The notes beneath the pieces were generated by a model. That model saw only the letters and a list, made by a program, of their open reading frames with translations. It was not told the origin of the DNA and did no database searches. From Aquirhabdus sp. (GTDB lineage Bacteria > Pseudomonadota > Gammaproteobacteria > Pseudomonadales > Moraxellaceae): a stretch of 5,229 nt of DNA. Shown one piece after another: positions 1 through 5,229 of this stretch. The stretch lies in assembly GCA_030150135.1 (NCBI GenBank), contig JASLGO010000050.1:1-5229 (forward strand), read 5' to 3'. A program made the position numbers and the translations under genes. Within the stretch, counting starts at the first letter, position 1. Every line of letters starts with the position of its first letter.

Positions 1-1504
1 AAAGCAACGTCGCGATGTGTAATCCATCCGAATCCGCATCCGCCAAGATACAAATCTTGCCATAGCGAAGCTCTGATAAATCATCACTACCGGGATCAAC
101 GCCGATGGCAATCGCAATATCATGTACCTCTTGCGAAGCCAATACCTCATTGCTTGAAACTTCCCATGTATTAAGAATCTTACCGCGCAATGGCATGATC
201 GCCTGAAATACGCGATTTCGCGCCTGTTTTGCACTCCCGCCCGCCGAATCCCCTTCAACAAGGAACAGTTCGGTATCTTCACGCGTTGCACCCGAACAAT
301 CCGCGAGTTTCCCTGGTAATGCTGGCCCTGAAACAATCTTCTTGCGCTCAACTTTCTTCGCCGCTTTAAGGCGACGACCTGCGCGCTCAATCGCCATTTC
401 CGCAAGGCGCGTACCAACATCAGGATGTTTGTTTAACCACAAAGAAAACGCATCTTTGGCAATGCTCTGCACAATCGGCGCAGCTTCACGACTCGATAAT
501 CGCTCTTTGGTCTGACCTGAAAATTGTGGCTCTTGGAACTTGAGCGACAGAATAAAATTCACACCATCCCAGACATCATCGCCTGACAACTTCATATTGC
601 GCGGCAATAAGTTACGCATCTCACAGAATTCACGCAACGCATCGGTCGTGCCTGTTCGCAAACCATTCACATGAGTCCCGCCCTGCGCGGTAGGAATGAG
701 GTTGACGTAGCTTTCCTGAATGCTATCGCCATCCTCTGCCGACCAGCACACGACAAATTCACATGCCGCACGCTCAGCTTTTCCACTTGCCGAAAAAGGC
801 TCAAACGGCACAGTTTCTCGACCTTGTAGCTCATCTTTGAGATAATCAACTAAACCATTTTCAAATTGCCAAGTGAGTTTTTCGCCGCTTTCCTCATCGG
901 TAAAAGAGACTTTCAAACCTGCCGAAAGCACCGCTTTGGCTTTTAAATTGTGTTTTAAGGCACGAACTGAAAACTTTGCATTATCAAAATACTTGGCATC
1001 AGGCCAGAATCGCACCAATGTTCCACTTTGTCGCTTTGGAAAACCTTCTTTCGCAGTTAAATCCGTGACTTTCTCACCGTGCTCAAAACTCATCTGATAT
1101 TGGCTGCCACTGCGCAGCACACTGACATCTACACGCGTAGACAACGCATTTACCACAGAAATTCCAACGCCATGTAAACCACCAGAGAACTGATAGTTAT
1201 CCGTGGAAAATTTGCCGCCCGCATGCAATTTGGTCATGATGATTTCAATACCGCTCTGACCATATTCAGGGTGAATATCGACAGGCATCCCACGTCCATT
1301 GTCCTGTACCGACAACGAACCATCTTTATAGAGAATGACTTCGACCTGATTGGCGTGACCTGCCAACGCCTCATCGACAGCGTTATCAATCACTTCTTGT
1401 GCCAAATGATTGGGACGGGTGGTATCCGTATACATCCCAGGACGACGGCGGACAGGGTCTAAACCCGAAAGAACCTCAAGAGATTCAGCAGTATATTGAG
1501 TCAC
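1..1504 (-). CDS. parE: DNA topoisomerase IV subunit B (ParE), 3' end cut by window edge
   Basis: ATPase subunit of topoisomerase IV, which with ParC decatenates daughter chromosomes in the cytoplasm. Reading the minus strand gives 501 codons; the last residues run off the left edge (family length is about 630 aa). The GHKL ATPase domain shows the N-box with E37 (catalytic base) and N41, D68-N-G-R-G72, and the ATP lid GGLHGVG at 108-114. The transducer shows QTK at 331-333, where K333 should contact the ATP phosphate. The TOPRIM domain shows EGDSAGG at 417-423 and DADSDG at 489-494, so E417, D489 and D491 are the expected Mg2+ ligands. ParE rather than GyrB is indicated by the motif LNTWEVSS and the TOPRIM-proximal sequence. 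The start is GTG at 1504-1502: an in-frame TAA lies six codons upstream with no other start between, and AAGGA (1516-1520) sits 11 bases ahead. It is co-oriented with yqiA, 69 bases downstream of it. No frameshift is seen. Confidence 0.97.
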   Translation of the reverse strand, partial: MTQYTAESLEVLSGLDPVRRRPGMYTDTTRPNHLAQEVIDNAVDEALAGHANQVEVILYKDGSLSVQDNGRGMPVDIHPEYGQSGIEIIMTKLHAGGKFSTDNYQFSGGLHGVGISVVNALSTRVDVSVLRSGSQYQMSFEHGEKVTDLTAKEGFPKRQSGTLVRFWPDAKYFDNAKFSVRALKHNLKAKAVLSAGLKVSFTDEESGEKLTWQFENGLVDYLKDELQGRETVPFEPFSASGKAERAACEFVVCWSAEDGDSIQESYVNLIPTAQGGTHVNGLRTGTTDALREFCEMRNLLPRNMKLSGDDVWDGVNFILSLKFQEPQFSGQTKERLSSREAAPIVQSIAKDAFSLWLNKHPDVGTRLAEMAIERAGRRLKAAKKVERKKIVSGPALPGKLADCSGATREDTELFLVEGDSAGGSAKQARNRVFQAIMPLRGKILNTWEVSSNEVLASQEVHDIAIAIGVDPGSDDLSELRYGKICILADADSDGLHIATLL

Positions 1505-1515
1505 TAAACACGTAA

Positions 1516-1520
1516 TCCTT
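1516..1520 (-). promoter_or_regulatory. Ribosome binding site of parE
   Basis: AAGGA on the minus strand lies 11 bases before the GTG at 1504. The spacing is slightly long, but an in-frame stop just upstream leaves GTG as the only usable start, so this site decides the gene start. Confidence 0.6.
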
Positions 1521-1573
1521 TATTCATTATGCGATTAATCAACTTGTATTCATCAACTTTGGCATGAATCATA

Positions 1574-2152
1574 TCATGCAAATAAAAAATCTATCATTAA
1601 AGGAATCTTATCCGCCATATCATGCATGAAATGATCACCACCCGCCTCAATGATCATCGAACACTGTGCGCCTGCCTGTCCGTAATATCCTTCAGCAACC
1701 CGATAATCAAGCACTTCATCACCCGTTTTCAACAAAACCAAGATCTTTTCAGGATGGCTCGGAACCGGTTGATATAACGACTCTAAATCAACCAGATCAC
1801 TTGGTGTCATCGTCCAGCCTCCTGCTGTCGTATGACCATTTTGTCCATGCGTAAAATAACGTTTAAACCGCTCAGAAGGTCGTACCGCAGGATTCACCAA
1901 AACTGACTTAATGCCAAACTTCGCCGTACAAACCGTGGCAAAAAATCCTCCCAAAGAGCTACCGACAACGCCAGTATCTGGATCGCTCTGAATCGCTTTA
2001 GATAATATCTCCATGACTTGTAATGGTGGTAAGTTTAAATCGGGACGAATCACTTTAATTTCAGGACGATGTGTCGCGCACCAGTCTGTCAGCATCTGAC
2101 CTTTTGGAGATTGCGCATCGCTATTTAAGCCATGGATATAAATCAGTTGCAT
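1574..2152 (-). CDS. yqiA: YqiA-type alpha/beta-hydrolase esterase
   Basis: A 192-aa cytoplasmic alpha/beta hydrolase of the YqiA family (E. coli YqiA is about 193 aa and is described as an esterase active on short acyl esters). The N-terminal strand MQLIYIHGLNS carries the HG oxyanion motif (7-8). The nucleophile elbow GSSLGG (64-69) puts the catalytic Ser at 66. VNPAVRPSE (86-94) is a family signature. TGDEVLDY (143-150) carries the probable acid (D145 or D149), and GGDHFMH (171-177) the probable catalytic His174. No signal peptide or membrane segment is seen. ATG at 2152 is preferred because the family begins right at this strand; reading upstream to a TTG at 2257 would add 35 residues with no counterpart. 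AGGGAT (2163-2168) lies 10 bases or so upstream. The yqiA-parE pair is also adjacent in E. coli, which supports orthology. The physiological substrate is not established. Confidence 0.9.
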   Translation of the reverse strand: MQLIYIHGLNSDAQSPKGQMLTDWCATHRPEIKVIRPDLNLPPLQVMEILSKAIQSDPDTGVVGSSLGGFFATVCTAKFGIKSVLVNPAVRPSERFKRYFTHGQNGHTTAGGWTMTPSDLVDLESLYQPVPSHPEKILVLLKTGDEVLDYRVAEGYYGQAGAQCSMIIEAGGDHFMHDMADKIPLMIDFLFA

Positions 2153-2240
2153 AAAATGAAATATCCCTAAAAAAACCACGTATCGAATAACGGAGAATTT
2201 ACCACATCTACGCAGGTTAACGTTGTACAACTCGTTAAAG

Positions 2241-2269
2241 AATAAATGCACTCCCAATCACACTGTCAC
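2241..2269 (-). promoter_or_regulatory. Candidate sigma70 promoter for yqiA(-parE)
   Basis: On the minus strand, GTGACA (2264-2269, five of six matches to the -35 consensus) is followed by a 17-base spacer and TTTATT (2241-2246, four of six for -10). Transcription would start near 2234, leaving a leader of about 80 bases before the yqiA ATG. This is a pattern match by eye in an AT-rich region, so a chance match is possible. Confidence 0.35.
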
Positions 2270-2294
2270 TTTTAGTCAATTGAACGAAATGAAT

Positions 2295-2305
2295 TAACAG
2301 TTCAC
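2295..2305 (+). repeat. Direct repeat TAACAGTTCAC, copy 1
   Basis: An 11-base sequence found identically at 2355-2365, exactly 60 bases downstream. This copy overlaps the proposed -35 hexamer (2301-2306) of the lipase-like gene. It might be a regulator half-site or a chance repeat. Confidence 0.5.
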
Positions 2306-2328
2306 AAAAAGCACTTTAATGTTATGCT
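2301..2328 (+). promoter_or_regulatory. Candidate sigma70 promoter for the lipase-like gene
   Basis: TTCACA (2301-2306, five of six to -35), a 16-base spacer and TATGCT (2323-2328, four of six to -10) give a plausible plus-strand promoter. The predicted start is near 2335, so the leader to the ATG at 2498 would be about 160 bases. The long leader leaves room for a further downstream promoter or post-transcriptional control. Confidence 0.4.
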
Positions 2329-2354
2329 AGGGGCGAATATGTTTATATTGTGTC

Positions 2355-2365
2355 TAACAGTTCAC
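2355..2365 (+). repeat. Direct repeat TAACAGTTCAC, copy 2
   Basis: Identical to 2295-2305 at a spacing of 60 bases. This copy lies downstream of the proposed transcription start for the lipase-like gene, with no good -10 element following it, so it does not look like a second promoter. Confidence 0.5.
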
Positions 2366-2474
2366 TCTTAATCATACTTTTGGATCGTTTAGCATACACA
2401 GTAAGATACAGGATGTTTGAACAACAACGTCAAATAAAACCTATGGTGCTTTTTGACACCTTATTTCTACTGTG

Positions 2475-2489
2475 CAATAACCGTTATTG
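2475..2489. repeat. Inverted repeat before the lipase-like start codon
   Basis: CAATAAC and GTTATTG are perfect 7-base arms separated by one base, ending 8 bases before the ATG at 2498. It overlaps the first base of the weak ribosome binding site. It resembles a short operator; as RNA it could only form a weak A-U rich stem (CAATAA/TTATTG with a CCG loop). Confidence 0.5.
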
Positions 2490-2497
2490 AGAGTCTT

Positions 2498-3805
2498 ATG
2501 CCTAGCCCAACGCCCTTGCATGAACCTTATTGCAGCTTACGTAAATCAGCCATCACTCAAGGTGATCTGATTGAAGGCTTGGCGCAACTCGCAACAACTG
2601 GTGTTTCCAGAACAACCGAATTCGTACAAGCAATCTACCGCGAAACCTTTTTACGCTCTGTTGGACTATACCGCGAAGAAAATCAAACCCCTTTACAAAA
2701 AAACGTTTCTGATCGTGCATTCTGGTTCATCAAATTTATGATGAAACATTCGGGACAATACGCCGCACACGGATTGCGTATCTTAGGTCGCATGAGTCAA
2801 GAGCATGCTCAGAAGCCTCTCGCACCACCTCTACATATGCTCGTCAGTGCACTAAACGGCATTATGGGCGATCATTTAGTCTATGACTGCAACCCATTAG
2901 CACTACCCATGCTAGTCTATGATCGTCATGGCAAAGTATTCACAGGTCCTCTGAGTGGTCGGGTTGTCATCTTAGTTCACGGTCTGTGTATGGCCACACA
3001 TAGCTGGTATCCCAGTAAATATCAGAGCATGGGTGAGCAAATTTATCGTCAGCAAGATTGCACCGTCCTTTATTTGAGTTACAACACTGGTCGTCGTATT
3101 TCATTGAATGGCAGATCTTTTTCTAACCTGCTGAATGATCTCGTCATCAAAAATCCAGATATTAGCCATCTCGATATTATTGGTCATAGCATGGGCGGGT
3201 TGGTTTCACGTAGCGCGCTGTTTTATGGCAAACAATCTGGTTTTAATTGGATATTCTTAGTCGATCATCTCATGTGTCTTGGCTCACCCCATCAAGGTGC
3301 TTTACTCGAACGCCTCGGCTACATGCTACAAGACAAAGTTGGCAAACTACCTCTAGCAGGAACCGTCGCACGACTTGGTGATTTGCGTAGTGCAGGCATT
3401 ATTGATTTGCGCTGGGGTAGTATTCGTGATGATGATTGGGAACATCTAAAATCTGGACGACGAGGCGATTTTGCTGATAACCGTCGACCAGCCCCACTTC
3501 CGTCAAACATTAAGACATACTTTGTTGCTGGGACTATCGAACGCGAAAACATCCACTCAAAAGCACGCGAAGCGGTCGGCGACTATCTAGTGAGTGTTAA
3601 AAGTGCTCTTGGCGAACATGCAAATCCAGAATACCAACTCAACGTCCCGCAAGAACGTAAAGTTGTACTGTATGGCGTGGATCATATGCAACTGCAATAT
3701 AGCCAACGTGTGATTGATCAAGTTCTGTTATGGCTTGCCCCAAAGCCTAAACAGACACCAAAAACCACACGACCTGTTTCAGAAGAATCAGCTTTAGCAA
3801 GCTAA
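2498..3805 (+). CDS. PGAP1/lipase-like alpha/beta hydrolase
   Basis: A 435-aa predicted serine hydrolase of the esterase/lipase (PGAP1-like) group; the substrate is unknown. Residues 1 to about 150 form a mostly helical extension with NPLALPM at 132-138. The alpha/beta-hydrolase core starts with VVILVHGLCM (HG at 161-162, oxyanion side). GHSMGG (229-234) places the nucleophile at Ser231, GSPHQG (262-267) follows as in lipases, D362 in GDYLVS is the probable acid, and H396 in GVDHMQL the probable catalytic His. The C-terminal tail (about 414-435) is Pro/Lys/Thr/Ser-rich and probably disordered. No signal peptide or transmembrane helix is visible, so a cytoplasmic or peripheral location is inferred. 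ATG 2498 is preferred over an in-frame TTG at 2453, which would add 15 residues; the GAGAG at 2489-2493 is a weak, close ribosome binding site. It is divergent from yqiA and convergent with atpC, so probably monocistronic. Confidence 0.85.
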   Translation: MPSPTPLHEPYCSLRKSAITQGDLIEGLAQLATTGVSRTTEFVQAIYRETFLRSVGLYREENQTPLQKNVSDRAFWFIKFMMKHSGQYAAHGLRILGRMSQEHAQKPLAPPLHMLVSALNGIMGDHLVYDCNPLALPMLVYDRHGKVFTGPLSGRVVILVHGLCMATHSWYPSKYQSMGEQIYRQQDCTVLYLSYNTGRRISLNGRSFSNLLNDLVIKNPDISHLDIIGHSMGGLVSRSALFYGKQSGFNWIFLVDHLMCLGSPHQGALLERLGYMLQDKVGKLPLAGTVARLGDLRSAGIIDLRWGSIRDDDWEHLKSGRRGDFADNRRPAPLPSNIKTYFVAGTIERENIHSKAREAVGDYLVSVKSALGEHANPEYQLNVPQERKVVLYGVDHMQLQYSQRVIDQVLLWLAPKPKQTPKTTRPVSEESALAS

Positions 3806-3878
3806 CAGACTAAACAAAAGCTCTCTAAATACAAACTTTCAAAGAGAACCATATCATCTCACCAAAATATAACCCAAC

Positions 3879-3909
3879 AAAAAAGCAGCTCAATGAGCTG
3901 CTTTTTTTT
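3879..3909. terminator. Bidirectional rho-independent terminator
   Basis: The stem GCAGCTC (3885-3891) / GAGCTGC (3895-3901) has a three-base AAT loop, is preceded by six A (3879-3884) and followed by eight T (3902-3909). Read on either strand it gives a GC-rich hairpin with a U tract. It lies 73 bases past the lipase-like stop on the plus strand and 23 bases past the atpC stop on the minus strand, so it should end both convergent transcripts. Confidence 0.9.
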
Positions 3910-3932
3910 ATGACACATCCGTTGATCCGGAA

Positions 3933-4349
3933 TTAGGCACGATTTTGATAACGGCGGATGGTTTGAAGCTGAGCTGCTGTTTCTGCCAATGTGGCTAAGG
4001 CAGCTGCAGAATCAAAGTCACCTTTTTGGTTCGCCAACAAGTTTTCTGCTTGTTGACGCGCTTCCAAGATTTTAGCTTCATCCAAGTTCGCAGCACGTAT
4101 CGCTGTATCCGCCAAAACGGTTACAACGTGTGGCTGTACTTCAAGTACGCCACCTGATACATAAATCTGCTCTTCATGACCATTAGCATCCTGAACCCGC
4201 AGCGTGCTTGGCTTGAGTAGCGTTACCAAAGGCGTATGCCCTGGTAGGATACCCATTTGCCCTGCAACACCATCAGCAATCAGCATGCTAATATTGCCGC
4301 TGAAAATCGAGCCACTTACGCTGACTACATCACAATGTAAGGTTGCCAT
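3933..4349 (-). CDS. atpC: F1Fo ATP synthase epsilon subunit
   Basis: Epsilon subunit of the F1 central stalk: it binds gamma, couples the stalk to the c-ring and can inhibit ATP hydrolysis through its C-terminal helices. The 138-aa product matches the usual family length. Residues 1 to about 85 form the beta-sandwich domain, with the characteristic GILPGHTPLVT (33-43) and a YVSGGVLEVQP strand region near 63-73. Residues from about 88 to the end form the helix-turn-helix rich in Ala, Glu and Gln. ATG at 4349 is preceded by AGGAGA (4357-4362) at 7 bases, a strong ribosome binding site. It begins 24 bases after the atpD stop, the conserved last position of the atp operon, and is followed by the terminator at 3879-3909. 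Nothing is unusual in the sequence. Confidence 0.97.
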   Translation of the reverse strand: MATLHCDVVSVSGSIFSGNISMLIADGVAGQMGILPGHTPLVTLLKPSTLRVQDANGHEEQIYVSGGVLEVQPHVVTVLADTAIRAANLDEAKILEARQQAENLLANQKGDFDSAAALATLAETAAQLQTIRRYQNRA

Positions 4350-4356
4350 GTGGCGT

Positions 4357-4362
4357 TCTCCT
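4357..4362 (-). promoter_or_regulatory. Ribosome binding site of atpC
   Basis: AGGAGA on the minus strand is 7 bases upstream of the atpC ATG, inside the 24-base atpD-atpC gap. It is the strongest Shine-Dalgarno match seen in the window, consistent with independent efficient initiation of epsilon translation. Confidence 0.8.
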
Positions 4363-4373
4363 GCTTAATGGTC

Positions 4374-5229
4374 TTATTTAGCTGCGAGCTTTTCAGCTTT
4401 AGCAACAGCTTCTTCGATACCACCAACCATGTAGAACGCTTGTTCTGGCATGTGGTCGTAATCACCAGCAATAATGCCTTTAAAGCCAGCAATCGTATCT
4501 TTTGATGATACCAATTTACCAGGTGAACCAGTGAACACTTCAGCAACATGGAACGGTTGTGACAAGAAGCGTTGGATTTTACGTGCACGGTAAACAACCA
4601 ACTTATCTTCTTCTGCCAACTCATCCATACCCAAGATCGCGATGATGTCTTTGAGTTCTTTATAACGTTGCAGAATGGTTTGTACACCACGTGCAACAGT
4701 ATAGTGCTCTTCACCTACAATGCCTGGATCAAGCTGACGTGAAGTTGAATCCAATGGATCAACCGCTGGGTAAATACCCAAAGAAGCGATATCACGTGAC
4801 AGAACAACAGTCGCATCCAAGTGAGCGAAGGTGGTTGCTGGTGATGGATCGGTCAAGTCGTCGGCTGGAACATAAACCGCTTGAATCGAAGTAATCGAAC
4901 CCGCTTGAGTTGAAGTAATACGTTCTTGCAGAACACCCATTTCTTCAGCCAATGTTGGTTGATAACCTACAGCTGATGGCATACGACCCAAGAGTGCAGA
5001 AACTTCAGTACCTGCCAATGTATAGCGGTAGATGTTATCCACGAACAAGAGAACGTCACGACCTTTGCCGTTTGCATCTTTTTCGTCGCGGAAGTATTCA
5101 GCCATGGTCAAACCAGTCAACGCAACGCGTAAACGGTTACCCGGTGGCTCATTCATCTGACCATAAACCATGGCAACTTTATCAAGAACGCCAGAGTCTT
5201 TCATTTCATGGTAGAAGTCGTTACCTTCA
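4374..5229 (-). CDS. atpD: F1Fo ATP synthase beta subunit, 5' end cut by window edge
   Basis: Catalytic beta subunit of the F1 head, which makes ATP from ADP and phosphate at the alpha/beta interfaces. The window has the C-terminal 284 residues (of roughly 460-470), reading in from the right edge as EGNDFYHEM; the Walker A loop and true start are outside. Fragment residues 59-64 (VLLFVD) are Walker B with D64, followed by NIYRYTLAGTEVSALLGRMPS. The DPSPATTFAHLDA segment follows near 128-140, and DELAEED at 202-208 is the DELSEED lever that engages gamma. The C-terminal helical domain ends in EKLAAK and TAA. A short charged insertion KDANGK (50-55) sits before GRDV; a similar insertion is remembered in Acinetobacter and Pseudomonas AtpD. 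The ATG at 5204 is internal, not the start, because the reading frame and homology continue upstream. It is followed by atpC after 24 bases. Confidence 0.98.
   Translation of the reverse strand, partial: EGNDFYHEMKDSGVLDKVAMVYGQMNEPPGNRLRVALTGLTMAEYFRDEKDANGKGRDVLLFVDNIYRYTLAGTEVSALLGRMPSAVGYQPTLAEEMGVLQERITSTQAGSITSIQAVYVPADDLTDPSPATTFAHLDATVVLSRDIASLGIYPAVDPLDSTSRQLDPGIVGEEHYTVARGVQTILQRYKELKDIIAILGMDELAEEDKLVVYRARKIQRFLSQPFHVAEVFTGSPGKLVSSKDTIAGFKGIIAGDYDHMPEQAFYMVGGIEEAVAKAEKLAAK

Larger units (their letters stand above)
2153..2497. other. Divergent intergenic control region between yqiA and the lipase-like gene
   Basis: This 345-base AT-rich stretch has no supported gene. It holds a candidate minus-strand promoter for yqiA, a candidate plus-strand promoter for the lipase-like gene, two copies of an 11-base direct repeat, a 10-base palindrome GTTGTACAAC (2222-2231), a possible 25-codon upstream reading frame (2413-2490), and an inverted repeat right before the downstream ATG. 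The two transcripts would start about 100 bases apart and diverge, so a shared regulator is possible. That is inference; no known operator consensus is recognised. Confidence 0.6.

Noticed and set aside
667..1462. Short open frames inside parE on both strands (about 60-79 codons)
   Set aside because: They lie wholly within the well-supported parE frame, have no plausible ribosome binding sites or recognisable motifs, and read as out-of-frame shadows.
1570..1629. Direct repeat CATATCATGCA (1570-1580, 1616-1626) and palindrome TCATGCATGA
   Set aside because: Both fall in or across the end of yqiA, where His/Met/Asp codons generate CAT/ATG-rich sequence; likely coincidental.
1666..1854. 62-codon plus-strand frame antisense to yqiA
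   Set aside because: Fully overlaps the conserved yqiA frame, including the TGDEVLDY region, and shows no protein features of its own.
2222..2231. 10-base palindrome GTTGTACAAC
   Set aside because: Palindromes of this size are expected several times in a window this long, and it does not extend further; not claimed as an operator.
2153..2257. 35-residue N-terminal extension of YqiA from a TTG at 2257
   Set aside because: The family starts at the strand beginning MQLIYIHG; the extension would overlap the proposed promoter and has no family counterpart.
2453..2497. TTG start for the lipase-like protein adding 15 residues
   Set aside because: TTG is a rare start and has no ribosome binding site; ATG 2498 is a better codon. 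The choice is not certain because the ATG also has only a weak site.
3319..3552. 77-codon minus-strand frame inside the lipase-like gene
   Set aside because: Antisense to conserved coding sequence, with a basic low-quality translation and no supporting signal.
4325..4894. Minus-strand 129-codon frame and plus-strand 67-codon frame over atpD
   Set aside because: Both overlap the highly conserved atpD frame (and the atpC start in one case); the long open lengths reflect atpD codon composition.
1..5229. Mobile elements, CRISPR, tRNA/rRNA, riboswitch, toxin-antitoxin or replication origin
   Set aside because: No terminal inverted repeats with a transposase, no spaced repeat array, no cloverleaf or rRNA signature, no recognised riboswitch and no DnaA box cluster were seen on reading both strands.

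Overview
The window looks like ordinary core chromosome of a gammaproteobacterium, most likely from the family Moraxellaceae (Acinetobacter, Alkanindiges or a close relative). The evidence is the near-consensus Acinetobacter-type ParE N-terminus, an AtpD with the short charged insertion seen in Acinetobacter/Pseudomonas-type beta subunits, and the gene order. Base composition by eye is in the mid-40s % GC, which seems a little high for typical Acinetobacter. The genus call is therefore inference.

Layout: Positions 1-1504 (minus) hold the N-terminal 501 codons of parE (topoisomerase IV subunit B), cut by the left edge inside the TOPRIM domain. Next, at 1574-2152 (minus), is a YqiA-type alpha/beta-hydrolase esterase of 192 aa, upstream of and co-oriented with parE; the same pair is adjacent in E. 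coli. A 345-base divergent intergenic region (2153-2497) has candidate back-to-back promoters, an 11-base direct repeat spaced exactly 60 bases, and a small palindrome in front of the next start codon. Positions 2498-3805 (plus) hold a 435-aa PGAP1/lipase-like alpha/beta hydrolase with a visible Ser-Asp-His triad and a helical N-terminal extension. A symmetrical terminator (3879-3909) lies in the convergent gap. Beyond it, on the minus strand, are atpC (3933-4349) and the 3' part of atpD (4374 to the right edge), the end of the F-type ATP synthase operon.

How the genes relate: parE serves chromosome decatenation and atpD/atpC serve oxidative phosphorylation. The two hydrolases between them are a short-acyl esterase type and a larger lipase-like type. 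They share an intergenic control region but have no demonstrated common pathway. I see no mobile element, CRISPR array, tRNA, rRNA, phage gene or toxin-antitoxin pair. I also find no convincing undescribed system. The least explained parts are the 2153-2497 regulatory region and the N-terminal domain of the lipase-like protein.
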